Assembly: GCA_009784085.1 (NCBI GenBank)
Contig: WRCJ01000033.1
Span: 1-15,703 of the forward strand
Direction of reading: 5' to 3'
DNA length: 15,703 nucleotides
From: Oscillospiraceae bacterium
GTDB lineage: Bacteria > Bacillota > Clostridia > Oscillospirales > UBA929
A program made the position numbers and the translations under genes. Shown piece by piece: positions 1-6,614 of this stretch. Each line of letters begins with the position of its first letter. The first letter of the stretch is position 1. The notes under the pieces are model-generated. The model was not told the origin of the DNA. It ran no database searches and was given only the letters and a program-made list of their open reading frames with translations.

Positions 1-154
1 ACTTTTTCACCGCGTCGCCCACCGGCGTGCCCTGGTGGATGGCATCGCGCAAGATGTTGCCCGTGGAAATATGCGGGATCCCCATGTACCCAGAAAGAAT
101 ATCCGCTTGCGTGCCCTTCCCCGAGCCGGGGGGACCCAGCAGAATGATGTTCAT
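1..154 (-). CDS. adk: Adenylate kinase, N-terminal part (cut by window edge)
   Basis: Adenylate kinase interconverts ATP + AMP and 2 ADP in the cytoplasm. Only the first 51 codons are present and the rest lies beyond position 1. The visible residues hold the P-loop GPPGSGKGTQ (residues 7-16) and the start of the AMP-binding region, HISTGNILRDAI (residues 28-39); many family members have STGD where this has STGN. The ATG at 154 follows secY by 15 bp and is preceded by a GCGGGGG stretch that could bind the ribosome. Its place directly after secY is the usual end of the spc operon in Gram-positive bacteria. The identity is secure; the C-terminal length and LID zinc status cannot be seen. Confidence 0.95.
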   Translation of the reverse strand, partial: MNIILLGPPGSGKGTQADILSGYMGIPHISTGNILRDAIHQGTPVGDAVKK

Positions 155-169
155 GGTAAAAGCCCCCGC

Positions 170-1474
170 CTATTCCAGGAAGCCCTTATAGCTTCTCATC
201 ACCATCTGCGCTTCAATGGCCTTGACGGTCTCCAACGCCACACCGACCACAATGAGGATCGACGTGCCGCCCAACGCCAAGCTGCTCACGTTGAAGATTG
301 CGCCTGTCACCGTAGGCAAGACGGCGATGACGCCCAAGAAGAGCGCGCCGAACAGCGTAATCTTGCCCAAGACCTTCTTGATAAAGTCGGAGGTCGGCTT
401 GCCTTGCCGGAAGCCGGGGATGGAACCGCCGTTCTGCTTGAGGTTGTTGGCGATCTCCACGGGGTTGAATTGTATGGACGTATAGAAATACGAGAACGCG
501 ATAATCAGGAGGAAATAGACCACGCTGTATAACACGGAATTCTGCCCAAACCAGCTGTTGATGCTGTCGCCCGCGCCGAAGAACATGGCGATGGTGGCGG
601 GGAAGGAGGCGATAGACTGGGCAAAGATGATGGGCATGACGCCCGACATATTGACCTTGAGCGGCAGATGGGTGCTTTGCCCCCCGTACATGCGCCGCCC
701 GACCACGCGCTTCGCGTACTGCACCGGCAGGCGACGCTCCGCGTTCGTGATAAAGACGACGAACACGACGAGCAACATGACGCCGACCAAGGCCAGCACC
801 ACGACCCACCATTGGCTGGCCTGCGCTACCATCTCGCCGGCTTCGTTTTCGATGGGGGCGGGGAATATCAGCGTGTACATTGAGTTCACCAGGGACGCGC
901 CCCGCGAGACGATGGAGGCGAAGAGGATGATGGAGATGCCGTTGCCGATGCCGAACTCCGTGATCTGCTCGCCCAGCCACATGATAAACGCCGAACCGGC
1001 GGTGAAGGTCAAGATGATGATGATCGCCGTCCAGGCGCCTTCACCCACGACGCCCATTTGATTCCTCAGCATCGTATAATAGGCGAACCCGAGAAGCAAC
1101 GCCAACGCCACGGTCACATAGCGCGTGATAGCGGCGATCTTCTTTTTGCCCTCTTCGCCGCCCTCCTTCTGCATCCGCTCGAGGGCCGGTATGCCGATGG
1201 TGAGCAGCTGCATGATGATGGAAGCGTTGATGTAGGGCTGGATGGATAGCGCGAAGATCGTGCCTTGGGACAACGCGCCGCCGGACAGCATGTTTTGCAT
1301 GCCGAATATCGTGTTTTGCATCGTGCTGTTAAAGATCGAGACCAACGTATTCTGATCGATGCCGGGCACCGGGATGTTGGCGCCAAAGCGGTAGATAAGC
1401 AAGGCGAACAACGTGAAGAACAGCTTGCGGCGCAGATCCGGGATACGCCAAGCATTGCGTACCGATTCAAACAT
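170..1474 (-). CDS. secY: Protein translocase channel subunit SecY
   Basis: SecY forms the membrane channel of the Sec translocase, with SecE and SecG, for export and membrane insertion of proteins. The 434-residue protein is of normal family length. It starts with the amphipathic segment before TM1 and then RFGANIPVPGID. The plug and TM2 region contains NMLSGGALSQGTIFALSIQP. The conserved cytoplasmic loop that contacts SecA and the ribosome reads YAKRVVGRRMYGGQSTHLP, near residues 255-273. Multiple hydrophobic stretches agree with ten transmembrane helices. The gene starts 3 bp after rplO stops, with a GGAGGTGG-like site inside the rplO end, so the two are probably translationally coupled. 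It is followed by adk. Confidence 0.98.
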   Translation of the reverse strand: MFESVRNAWRIPDLRRKLFFTLFALLIYRFGANIPVPGIDQNTLVSIFNSTMQNTIFGMQNMLSGGALSQGTIFALSIQPYINASIIMQLLTIGIPALERMQKEGGEEGKKKIAAITRYVTVALALLLGFAYYTMLRNQMGVVGEGAWTAIIIILTFTAGSAFIMWLGEQITEFGIGNGISIILFASIVSRGASLVNSMYTLIFPAPIENEAGEMVAQASQWWVVVLALVGVMLLVVFVVFITNAERRLPVQYAKRVVGRRMYGGQSTHLPLKVNMSGVMPIIFAQSIASFPATIAMFFGAGDSINSWFGQNSVLYSVVYFLLIIAFSYFYTSIQFNPVEIANNLKQNGGSIPGFRQGKPTSDFIKKVLGKITLFGALFLGVIAVLPTVTGAIFNVSSLALGGTSILIVVGVALETVKAIEAQMVMRSYKGFLE

Positions 1475-1477
1475 GGC

Positions 1478-1918
1478 CTATACCACCTCCGCCCGTCCCC
1501 CGAGGGAGACAATCTTTTCGGCGGCGCCCTTGGAAAAAGCGTTCGCCTGGATGGTCAACGTCTTGGTGAAACCGCCCGTGTTCAATACTTTGACGCCATA
1601 CTTGCACTGTTTGACGTAACCCATCGCCCGCAAATCGGCGACCGTGACCACGGCGCCGTTGTCGAAGGCTTCGAAGACAGACAGGCACACCTCGTTTTTG
1701 GGACGGGCGAAAATATTGACAAAGCCCCGTTTGGGAAGGCGCCGGGCCAGCGGCATTTGGCCGCCTTCGAACGCGCGCTTGTGCGAGTAGCCCGATCGGG
1801 ATTTCTGGCCCTTGTGCCCGCGGCCGGACGTCTTGCCGTTGCCGCTGCCCATGCCCCGCCCGACACGGTGCCGCTTGTCCGAAGACCCTAACACCGGGGA
1901 AAGCTCATGCAATTTCAT
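1478..1918 (-). CDS. rplO: 50S ribosomal protein L15
   Basis: L15 is a late-assembling 23S rRNA-binding protein of the large subunit. The 146-residue product has the glycine- and lysine-rich N-terminal extension typical of the family (GRGMGSGNGKTSGRGHKG, residues about 20-38), which threads into 23S rRNA. It also has the FEGGQMPLARRLPKRGF segment near residues 50-66. The C-terminal globular part ends with KGAAEKIVSLGG. It stands between rpmD and secY in the conserved spc order, 27 bp after rpmD. Nothing unusual was seen. Confidence 0.97.
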   Translation of the reverse strand: MKLHELSPVLGSSDKRHRVGRGMGSGNGKTSGRGHKGQKSRSGYSHKRAFEGGQMPLARRLPKRGFVNIFARPKNEVCLSVFEAFDNGAVVTVADLRAMGYVKQCKYGVKVLNTGGFTKTLTIQANAFSKGAAEKIVSLGGRAEVV

Positions 1919-1945
1919 TGTTATTATACTCCTCTCCGCTCCGCC

Positions 1946-2134
1946 CTACACGTCGGTCACAGAAACCAGGTACCCGATGTGCGCCAGTTTCCCGCGCGTA
2001 GCTTCATTGTCGGGCTGAAGGGATACATCCCCCGGACGTTTGAGTCCTAAGGATATTGCCGTGGCAATATGCGAGTCCTTACGGCCATTGATGCTCTTGA
2101 CAAGCGTAATCTTTTTTGTTTTCTCGGTCATCAT
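1946..2134 (-). CDS. rpmD: 50S ribosomal protein L30
   Basis: L30 is a small 23S rRNA-binding protein. The 62-residue product matches the bacterial short form, with LVKSINGRKDSHIATAISLG near residues 12-31 and NEATRGKLAHIGYLV near the end. Compared with typical L30 (LVKSxIGRxxxQRxTxxxLGLRK), the motif is recognisable but diverged: SHIATA stands where QRATV is common. The start ATG is doubled (Met-Met), so either could be used. Position between rpsE (8 bp upstream) and rplO supports the call. Confidence 0.93.
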   Translation of the reverse strand: MMTEKTKKITLVKSINGRKDSHIATAISLGLKRPGDVSLQPDNEATRGKLAHIGYLVSVTDV

Positions 2135-2142
2135 ATAACCCC

Positions 2143-2649
2143 CTACCCCAGGATGTTGCTTGGCGAGCGGCCGCGCACGCGGGCAACCCCCTCCAAGCTT
2201 TTCAGGGACATAAGCCCCGCGAATGTGGCGGTGACGACATTGCGCGGGTTGTTGGATCGCAAGCTCTTGGTGCGCACATCGCGGATGCCGGCCATTTCCA
2301 TGACAGCGCGTACGGGGCCGCCGGCAATCACGCCGGTACCCCGCGCCGCCGGCTTGATCACCACGCGGCTGGCGCCGAAGGCGCCGAGGACCTCATGCGG
2401 TATGCTCGTCCCTTTGAGGTTGATGACCACAAGGTTCTTTTTGGCGTCCTCTATGCCCTTGCGGATAGCGTCCGGCACCTCGGAGGCTTTGCCCAAGCCG
2501 AAACCGACCGTGCCGTTGCCGTCGCCAACAACCACCAAAGCGGAGAATTTGAAGATGCGCCCGCCCTTGACCGTCTTGGAAACGCGGTTGAGCGCGACCA
2601 CCTTTTCCTGCAGTTCCATTTGCTCGGGATCCAATTTGGTTGGCATCAT
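2143..2649 (-). CDS. rpsE: 30S ribosomal protein S5
   Basis: S5 sits near the mRNA entrance of the 30S subunit and affects decoding accuracy and spectinomycin response. The 168-residue protein has the N-terminal double-stranded-RNA-binding-like domain (ELQEKVVALNRVSKTVKGGR, then ALVVVGDGNGTVGFGLG) and the C-terminal domain with GVIAGGPVRAVMEMAGI and SNNPRNVV. Two adjacent ATG codons open the gene. A GGAGGAGG site 8 nt upstream favours the first, at 2649. It lies between rplR and rpmD as expected. Confidence 0.97.
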   Translation of the reverse strand: MMPTKLDPEQMELQEKVVALNRVSKTVKGGRIFKFSALVVVGDGNGTVGFGLGKASEVPDAIRKGIEDAKKNLVVINLKGTSIPHEVLGAFGASRVVIKPAARGTGVIAGGPVRAVMEMAGIRDVRTKSLRSNNPRNVVTATFAGLMSLKSLEGVARVRGRSPSNILG

Positions 2650-2668
2650 GTCACTTTCCTCCTCCTAG

Positions 2669-3028
2669 CTAAAAGGTCAGGCCGCCCTCGCGGGCGCCTT
2701 CAGCCAGTTCCCGCACACGGCCATGGTAGAGGTAGCCGCCGCGGTCGAAAACCACTGTGGAAATACCCGCCTTTTTCGCCCGCAGCGACAAGAGCTGCCC
2801 GACCTGGCGGGCCGTCTGTTTGTTGCCGCCCGGATCCTTCACTTCTTTGTCTTGGGAGGAAGCCGACACCAGTGTCACGCCCCCCGTATCGTCGATGATC
2901 TGCGCGTAAATATGATTGAGGCTGCGATATACATTCAAGCGCGGGCGTTGCATGGTACCCGACACCGTGGCGCGCACGCGCTTATGCCGCCTTTTCCGCC
3001 GAACTTCTTTGTTGGATCTGGAAACCAT
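2669..3028 (-). CDS. rplR: 50S ribosomal protein L18
   Basis: L18 binds 5S rRNA together with L5 and helps dock it to the central protuberance. The 119-residue product is basic at its N-terminus (KEVRRKRRHKRVRATVSG) and contains RLNVYRSLNHIYAQIIDD. It ends with the family signature YLYHGRVRELAEGAREGGL. Its length is typical. It is spaced 11 bp after rplF and 19 bp before rpsE. Nothing unusual was seen. Confidence 0.97.
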   Translation of the reverse strand: MVSRSNKEVRRKRRHKRVRATVSGTMQRPRLNVYRSLNHIYAQIIDDTGGVTLVSASSQDKEVKDPGGNKQTARQVGQLLSLRAKKAGISTVVFDRGGYLYHGRVRELAEGAREGGLTF

Positions 3029-3039
3029 AACGCGCCTCC

Positions 3040-3588
3040 TTACTTTTTCTTGCCGCCGGCCTTGCCTTCTTTGCGGCGAATGACCTCGGTGGAGTACTTG
3101 ATCCCTTTGCCTTTATAGGGTTCGGGGGGCCGTTTCTCGCGCACTTCGGCGGCAAACTGTCCCACCTTCTGTTTGTCGTAGCCCGAGATAACCAGCCGGC
3201 CGGGCGCCGGTATCTCCACGGTGATCCCCTCCGGTTCGGTCATGATCACCTGATGCGAGTACCCAAGGTTCATGATGAGCTGTTTCCCTTGTTTTTGCGC
3301 CCGGTAGCCCACGCCATTGATTTCCAGCTCTTTGGTAAACCCCACGCTGACGCCGTGCACCATGTTGAAGAGCAAGGCGCGCGTCAGGCCGTGCAGGGCT
3401 TTGTGTTCCTTCTTATCGGACGGCCGCGTCACGGTGATGAGCTCGGCCTCCCGGTCGATCCCCATATCTGGGTGGAAGGTGAGCGTGAGCGCCCCTTTGG
3501 GACCCTTGACCGTGACGACATTGCCCTGCTCAATGGCCACATCCACGCCGGCAGGGATGGTGATGGGCATTTTGCCGATTCGAGACAT
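3040..3588 (-). CDS. rplF: 50S ribosomal protein L6
   Basis: L6 binds 23S rRNA near the sarcin-ricin loop and the factor-binding site. I place the start at the ATG at 3588, giving MSRIGKMPITIPAGV, the usual L6 beginning. The reading frame stays open further upstream, but that part overlaps rpsH and encodes no L6 sequence. The 182-residue product has the two tandem L6 domains, with LEINGVGYRA at the domain boundary and PPEPYKGKGIKY plus a lysine-rich tail at the C-terminus. A GGGGGGG stretch lies just upstream as ribosome binding site, 14 bp after rpsH. Confidence 0.97.
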   Translation of the reverse strand: MSRIGKMPITIPAGVDVAIEQGNVVTVKGPKGALTLTFHPDMGIDREAELITVTRPSDKKEHKALHGLTRALLFNMVHGVSVGFTKELEINGVGYRAQKQGKQLIMNLGYSHQVIMTEPEGITVEIPAPGRLVISGYDKQKVGQFAAEVREKRPPEPYKGKGIKYSTEVIRRKEGKAGGKKK

Positions 3589-3602
3589 CTCTTTACCCCC
3601 CC

Positions 3603-4001
3603 TTACCAGACAAAGGCAAGCACTTCGCCGCCGATATGCGCGGCGCGTGCCTTCCGGTCTGTCATGATGCCCTTGGAAGTGGATACGATAGCGATGCCCA
3701 ACCCTCGCAACACGCGCGGCATGTCGTCGACGCCCGCGTAGACGCGCAGGCCGGGCTTGGAAACGCGGCGCAAGCCCGTGATAGCCTGCTCTTTGCCGCC
3801 TACGTATTTGAGCGTCAGGCGCAGCATGCCCTGCCCGTTGTCGGCGATGTGCTGCACATTCTTGATATAGCCCTCGCCGAGCAAAATGTCGGCGATGGCG
3901 CGCTTGAGATTGGACGCGGGGATATCCACAGTATCGTGCCGCGCCGCGCTGGCGTTGCGGATACGGGTAAGCATGTCGGCGACAGGGTCTGTAATATGCA
4001 T
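3603..4001 (-). CDS. rpsH: 30S ribosomal protein S8
   Basis: S8 binds helix 21 of 16S rRNA and is needed early in 30S assembly; in E. coli it also represses the spc operon by binding its mRNA. The 132-residue product starts ITDPVADMLTRIRNA and ends with the hallmark GGEVLAFVW. The central KPGLRVYAGVDDMPRVLRGLG is also typical. The start has a GGGAGG site. It is separated from rpsZ by an 85-bp gap, the longest inside this operon, which holds an inverted repeat (listed separately). Confidence 0.97.
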   Translation of the reverse strand: MHITDPVADMLTRIRNASAARHDTVDIPASNLKRAIADILLGEGYIKNVQHIADNGQGMLRLTLKYVGGKEQAITGLRRVSKPGLRVYAGVDDMPRVLRGLGIAIVSTSKGIMTDRKARAAHIGGEVLAFVW

Positions 4002-4038
4002 GAACTTTACCTCCCATTTCAGAGGTCAGAGGTTAGTG

Positions 4039-4065
4039 GTTAGAAGCCAGGCTTCTCCTTCTAAC
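4039..4065. repeat. Inverted repeat in the rpsZ-rpsH gap
   Basis: The gap 4002-4086 contains an 8-bp perfect inverted repeat, gttagaag (4039-4046) and cttctaac (4058-4065). Nested inside is a near-palindrome, agaagccaggcttct (4042-4056). Next to it, cagaggt occurs twice in a row (about 4020-4033). No coding sequence is visible. It could be a small dispersed repeat inserted between the genes or an mRNA hairpin that affects processing or rpsH translation. No T-run follows on either strand, so it does not look like a terminator. Confidence 0.6.
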
Positions 4066-4086
4066 ATCTTACTTCCAATATTAACT

Positions 4087-4272
4087 TCACCAGCTGGCCT
4101 TGCGTACGCCGGGGATTTGGCCCTTGTAGGCCAACATGCGGAAACAGATGCGGCAGACGCCGAAGTCGCGCAGATAGGCGTGGGGCCGGCCGCAAATGGA
4201 GCAGCGGCTGTACGCTCGCGTGGGATACTTTGGCGGGCGTTGTTGCTTTAATATCATGGATTTCTTTGCCAT
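4087..4272 (-). CDS. rpsZ: 30S ribosomal protein S14, zinc-binding type (S14Z)
   Basis: S14 is a late-assembling protein of the 30S head. This is the short, 61-residue C+ form. It carries four zinc-ligand cysteines in two CxxC pairs (C24-C27 and C40-C43) within CSICGRPHAYLRDFGVCRIC. The C-terminus GQIPGVRKASW is the standard ending. It follows rplE by 13 bp. Many bacteria carry a second, zinc-free S14 elsewhere that is induced when zinc is short; the window cannot show whether one exists here. Confidence 0.97.
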   Translation of the reverse strand: MAKKSMILKQQRPPKYPTRAYSRCSICGRPHAYLRDFGVCRICFRMLAYKGQIPGVRKASW

Positions 4273-4285
4273 ATGTTCCTCCCCT

Positions 4286-4828
4286 TTATACGCGCGTGAA
4301 GGGCGCGCCTAACAGTGCCAGCAATTCACGGGCCTCTTCGTCCGTTTTGGCCGTGGTGCAAATGACGATGTCCATCCCGCGGATTTTGTCGATCTTGTCG
4401 TAGTCGATCTCCGGGAAAATCAGTTGCTCCCTGAGGCCCAGCGCGTAATTGCCGCGCCCGTCAAAGGCGTCGGGGCTGATGCCCCGGAAGTCGCGCACGC
4501 GGGGCAGCGCCACATTGAGCAGCCTATCCAGGAACTCCCACATGCGGGAAGCCCGCAGCGTCACCTTGACGCCCACCGGCATACCTTCACGCACTTTAAA
4601 GTTGGCCACAGACTTGCGCGCCCGGCAGACCACGGCCTTCTGCCCGGTGATTTGGGTGATGTCCGCCACCACGCTATCCAACGCGCGCGCGTTGTCGCGG
4701 GCATCGCCGCAACCCACGTTGACCACAACCTTGTCAAGCCGCGGCAACTGCATGGGGCTCTTATAGTTGAACTTTTTCATGAGGGCGGGGGCTATCTCTT
4801 TTTGATATCTATCTTTTAACCGGGGCAT
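4286..4828 (-). CDS. rplE: 50S ribosomal protein L5
   Basis: L5 binds 5S rRNA and forms the B1b bridge to the 30S head. I choose the ATG at 4828 (MPRLKDRYQKEIAPAL), giving 180 residues, the normal length. A TTG two codons earlier is only 4 nt from the GGAGG at 4839-4843, while the ATG is 10 nt away. Family motifs include KVVVNVGCGDARDN, the P-site loop region ARKSVANFKVREGMPVG, and RGNYALGLREQLIFPEIDYDK. It is 15 bp after rplX. Confidence 0.96.
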   Translation of the reverse strand: MPRLKDRYQKEIAPALMKKFNYKSPMQLPRLDKVVVNVGCGDARDNARALDSVVADITQITGQKAVVCRARKSVANFKVREGMPVGVKVTLRASRMWEFLDRLLNVALPRVRDFRGISPDAFDGRGNYALGLREQLIFPEIDYDKIDKIRGMDIVICTTAKTDEEARELLALLGAPFTRV

Positions 4829-4843
4829 ACCCAAATCGCCTCC

Positions 4844-5164
4844 TTATTTGATCTCGCCTGCGCACCTCTTGCACACACGGACCTTGCTCCCGTCCGCGTG
4901 AACCTTGTGGGCGATGCGGGTAGGCTTCTTGCAACTGGAACACACGCACATGACCTTGCAGGCGTAAATGGCGCCCTCCTTTTTTCGGATGCCGCCCGGG
5001 TCGGTCTGCCCGCGGGGCTTCGTATGGCGCGACACGATGTTTACGCCGGAAACCAGCAACTTGCCCTGTTTGGGCATCGTCGCTATCACACGGCCCCGCC
5101 TGCCCTTGTCCTTCCCGGACAAGACGACGACGGTATCCCCTTTTCGGACATTTAAGCTATTCAT
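4844..5164 (-). CDS. rplX: 50S ribosomal protein L24, zinc-ribbon type
   Basis: L24 is an assembly initiator of the 50S subunit that binds the 5' part of 23S rRNA. The 106-residue protein opens with a KOW motif (RKGDTVVVLSGKDKGRRGRV). The C-terminal half carries two CxxC pairs, C75-C78 (CSSC) and C98-C101 (CKRC), which would bind zinc; such C+ L24 proteins are known among Clostridia. Two further cysteines, C69 and C73, lie just before the first pair. The ATG lies 1 nt after the rplN stop, with the GGAGGTG site inside rplN, so translational coupling is likely. Confidence 0.96.
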   Translation of the reverse strand: MNSLNVRKGDTVVVLSGKDKGRRGRVIATMPKQGKLLVSGVNIVSRHTKPRGQTDPGGIRKKEGAIYACKVMCVCSSCKKPTRIAHKVHADGSKVRVCKRCAGEIK

Positions 5165-5165
5165 A

Positions 5166-5534
5166 CTACAGCACCTCCGGCGCCAACGACAGGATCTTCA
5201 TGTAATCGCGGTCGCGCAGCTCCCTGGCCACGGGGCCAAAGATCCGCGTACCCCTGGGGTTTTTGTCGTCACGGATGATGACAGCGGCGTTGTCGTCAAA
5301 GCGCACGTATGTGCCGTCGTTGCGCCGTATGGCAAACGCGGTGCGCACGACGACCGCCCTGACCACCTCGCCCTTTTTGACCACACCGCCCGGCGTACAC
5401 TTGCGGACAGAAGCGACGATAACGTCGCCGACACCGCCATAGCGGCGGAAAGAACCGCCTAAAACGCGTATCGTCTTGATCTCCTTGGCGCCGGTGTTGT
5501 CGGCGACGCGGAGCCGCGTCTCTTGCTGAACCAC
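5166..5534 (-). CDS. rplN: 50S ribosomal protein L14
   Basis: L14 binds 23S rRNA at the subunit interface (bridges B5 and B8). I place the start at the GTG at 5534: it gives MVQQETRLRVADNTG, the usual L14 beginning, and 122 residues, the standard length. A GGGGAG site lies 6 nt upstream at 5541-5546. The open frame continues farther upstream into rpsQ, but that part is not L14-like. Other motifs are GGVGDVIVASVR and RGTRIFGPVARELR. The use of GTG here is clear from the site spacing. Confidence 0.95.
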   Translation of the reverse strand: MVQQETRLRVADNTGAKEIKTIRVLGGSFRRYGGVGDVIVASVRKCTPGGVVKKGEVVRAVVVRTAFAIRRNDGTYVRFDDNAAVIIRDDKNPRGTRIFGPVARELRDRDYMKILSLAPEVL

Positions 5535-5560
5535 AATGATCTCCCCTTCGGGCCAAATTT

Positions 5561-5974
5561 CTACTTGGCTTTTTCTAAGATTTCTGAGAGCCTCCAGCGT
5601 TTCTCCCGGGAGATGGGCCGGGTCTCCATCACGCGCACGCGGTCGCCCACGCGACATTCGTTGAACTCGTCATGGGCCTTCAACTTGTAAGTGCGCTTGA
5701 CTATTTTCTTGTAAATCGGATGCCGCACGCGATCCACGATGGCCACCACGACGGTCTTGTTCATCTTGTCGGATACCACGACGCCGACGCGCGTTTTGCG
5801 GAATTTCCTCTGCTGCGTCGCTTGGAGAAGCTCGCTTTGGTCGATCTGGTCGCTTTGGCCGCCTTGGTCGCCTTGCGCGTTTTGATCGCTTGGGCCGTGT
5901 TGCGCGTCATCCGGCTCGACGGGCGTGTTCACCAGGATATCCGCCGTTTCGCTCATTCCGCTTATTTCGCTCAT
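5561..5974 (-). CDS. rpsQ: 30S ribosomal protein S17 with acidic N-terminal extension
   Basis: S17 binds the 5' domain of 16S rRNA early in 30S assembly. The family core begins near residue 56 (RKFRKTRVGVVVSDKMNKT) and runs to the end, with HPIYKKIVKRTYKLKAHDE and the RPISREKRWRL motif. The total of 137 residues compares with about 85 for a usual S17. The extra N-terminal part is acidic and Gln-rich, with Asp-Gln pairs at residues 30, 36, 42 and 45. The start is supported by a four-base ATGA overlap with the rpmC stop. There is no ATG, GTG or TTG close to the core that would give a normal-length product, so the extension appears real. Confidence 0.93.
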   Translation of the reverse strand: MSEISGMSETADILVNTPVEPDDAQHGPSDQNAQGDQGGQSDQIDQSELLQATQQRKFRKTRVGVVVSDKMNKTVVVAIVDRVRHPIYKKIVKRTYKLKAHDEFNECRVGDRVRVMETRPISREKRWRLSEILEKAK

Positions 5975-6177
5975 TTGCCCACAGCCTCCTTCAGTTGCCC
6001 CTCACGCAAAAGCGTCTTTACGCGGGCAATGTCCCGCCGGACATCGACAATGCGGATAGGGTTCTCCAATTTGTTCGTGGCATGCTGCAATCTGAGGTTG
6101 AACAAGTCCTTTTTCAGCGAGATCAACTTATTATCCAATTCGCTCGCGGACAAACCTCGCAATTCTTTCATTTTCAT
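5971..6177 (-). CDS. rpmC: 50S ribosomal protein L29
   Basis: L29 lies at the peptide exit tunnel and forms part of the docking site for trigger factor and SRP. The 68-residue, two-helix protein contains the usual KELRGLSASELDNKLISLKK and LFNLRLQHATNKLENPIRI. Both ends overlap neighbours by four bases (ATGA): the start with the rplP stop and the stop with the rpsQ start, so translation of rplP, rpmC and rpsQ is probably coupled. A second ATG two codons in (MKMKEL) is a possible alternative start. Confidence 0.96.
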   Translation of the reverse strand: MKMKELRGLSASELDNKLISLKKDLFNLRLQHATNKLENPIRIVDVRRDIARVKTLLREGQLKEAVGK

Positions 6178-6614
6178 GTTTGCTCACCGCCTGCCGCAGT
6201 TTCTTCGGATGCGCGCGTGATAAACTTGCACTTGATCGGCAGCTTATACGCCGCCAGGCGCATCGCTTCCCGGGCGGCAGCTTCGCTCACGCCGGCAATC
6301 TCAAACATCACGCGGCCGGGCTTGACGACAGCCACCCAGTACTCGGGCGAACCCTTGCCGGACCCCATGCGGGTCTCGGCGGGCTTTTCCGTAACCGGCT
6401 TGTGAGGGAAAATCTTGATCCATACCTGGCCGCCGCGCTTGATGTAACGCGTCATCGCGATACGGGCAGACTCGATCTGGTTCGAGGTAATCCAAGCCGG
6501 CTCTGTCGCCACCAAACCGAAATCCCCATAAGTGATTGCATTTCCGCGAAGGGCTTTGCCTTTCATGCGCCCGCGGTGTACGCGGCGATATTTTACGCGT
6601 TTGGGCATGAGCAT
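6174..6614 (-). CDS. rplP: 50S ribosomal protein L16
   Basis: L16 organises the A-site tRNA region of the 50S subunit. The 146-residue product has PKRVKYRRVHRGRMKG at the start, the GNAITYGDFGL segment, and GSGKGSPEYWVAVVKPG, all typical. The first ATG, at 6614, overlaps the rpsC stop (TAATG) and sits 7 nt from a GGAGGGG site. A second ATG at 6608 gives the more usual MPKR start but is 13 nt away. The C-terminus (about ten residues after FITRAS) is slightly longer than in many relatives. Confidence 0.96.
   Translation of the reverse strand: MLMPKRVKYRRVHRGRMKGKALRGNAITYGDFGLVATEPAWITSNQIESARIAMTRYIKRGGQVWIKIFPHKPVTEKPAETRMGSGKGSPEYWVAVVKPGRVMFEIAGVSEAAAREAMRLAAYKLPIKCKFITRASEETAAGGEQT

Noticed and set aside
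3589..4017. Longer rplF start overlapping rpsH
   Set aside because: The upstream part is the out-of-frame reading of rpsH; MSRIGKMPI at 3588 is the family start.
5535..5657. Longer rplN start
   Set aside because: The extension overlaps rpsQ in another frame and is not L14-like; GTG at 5534 gives the standard length.
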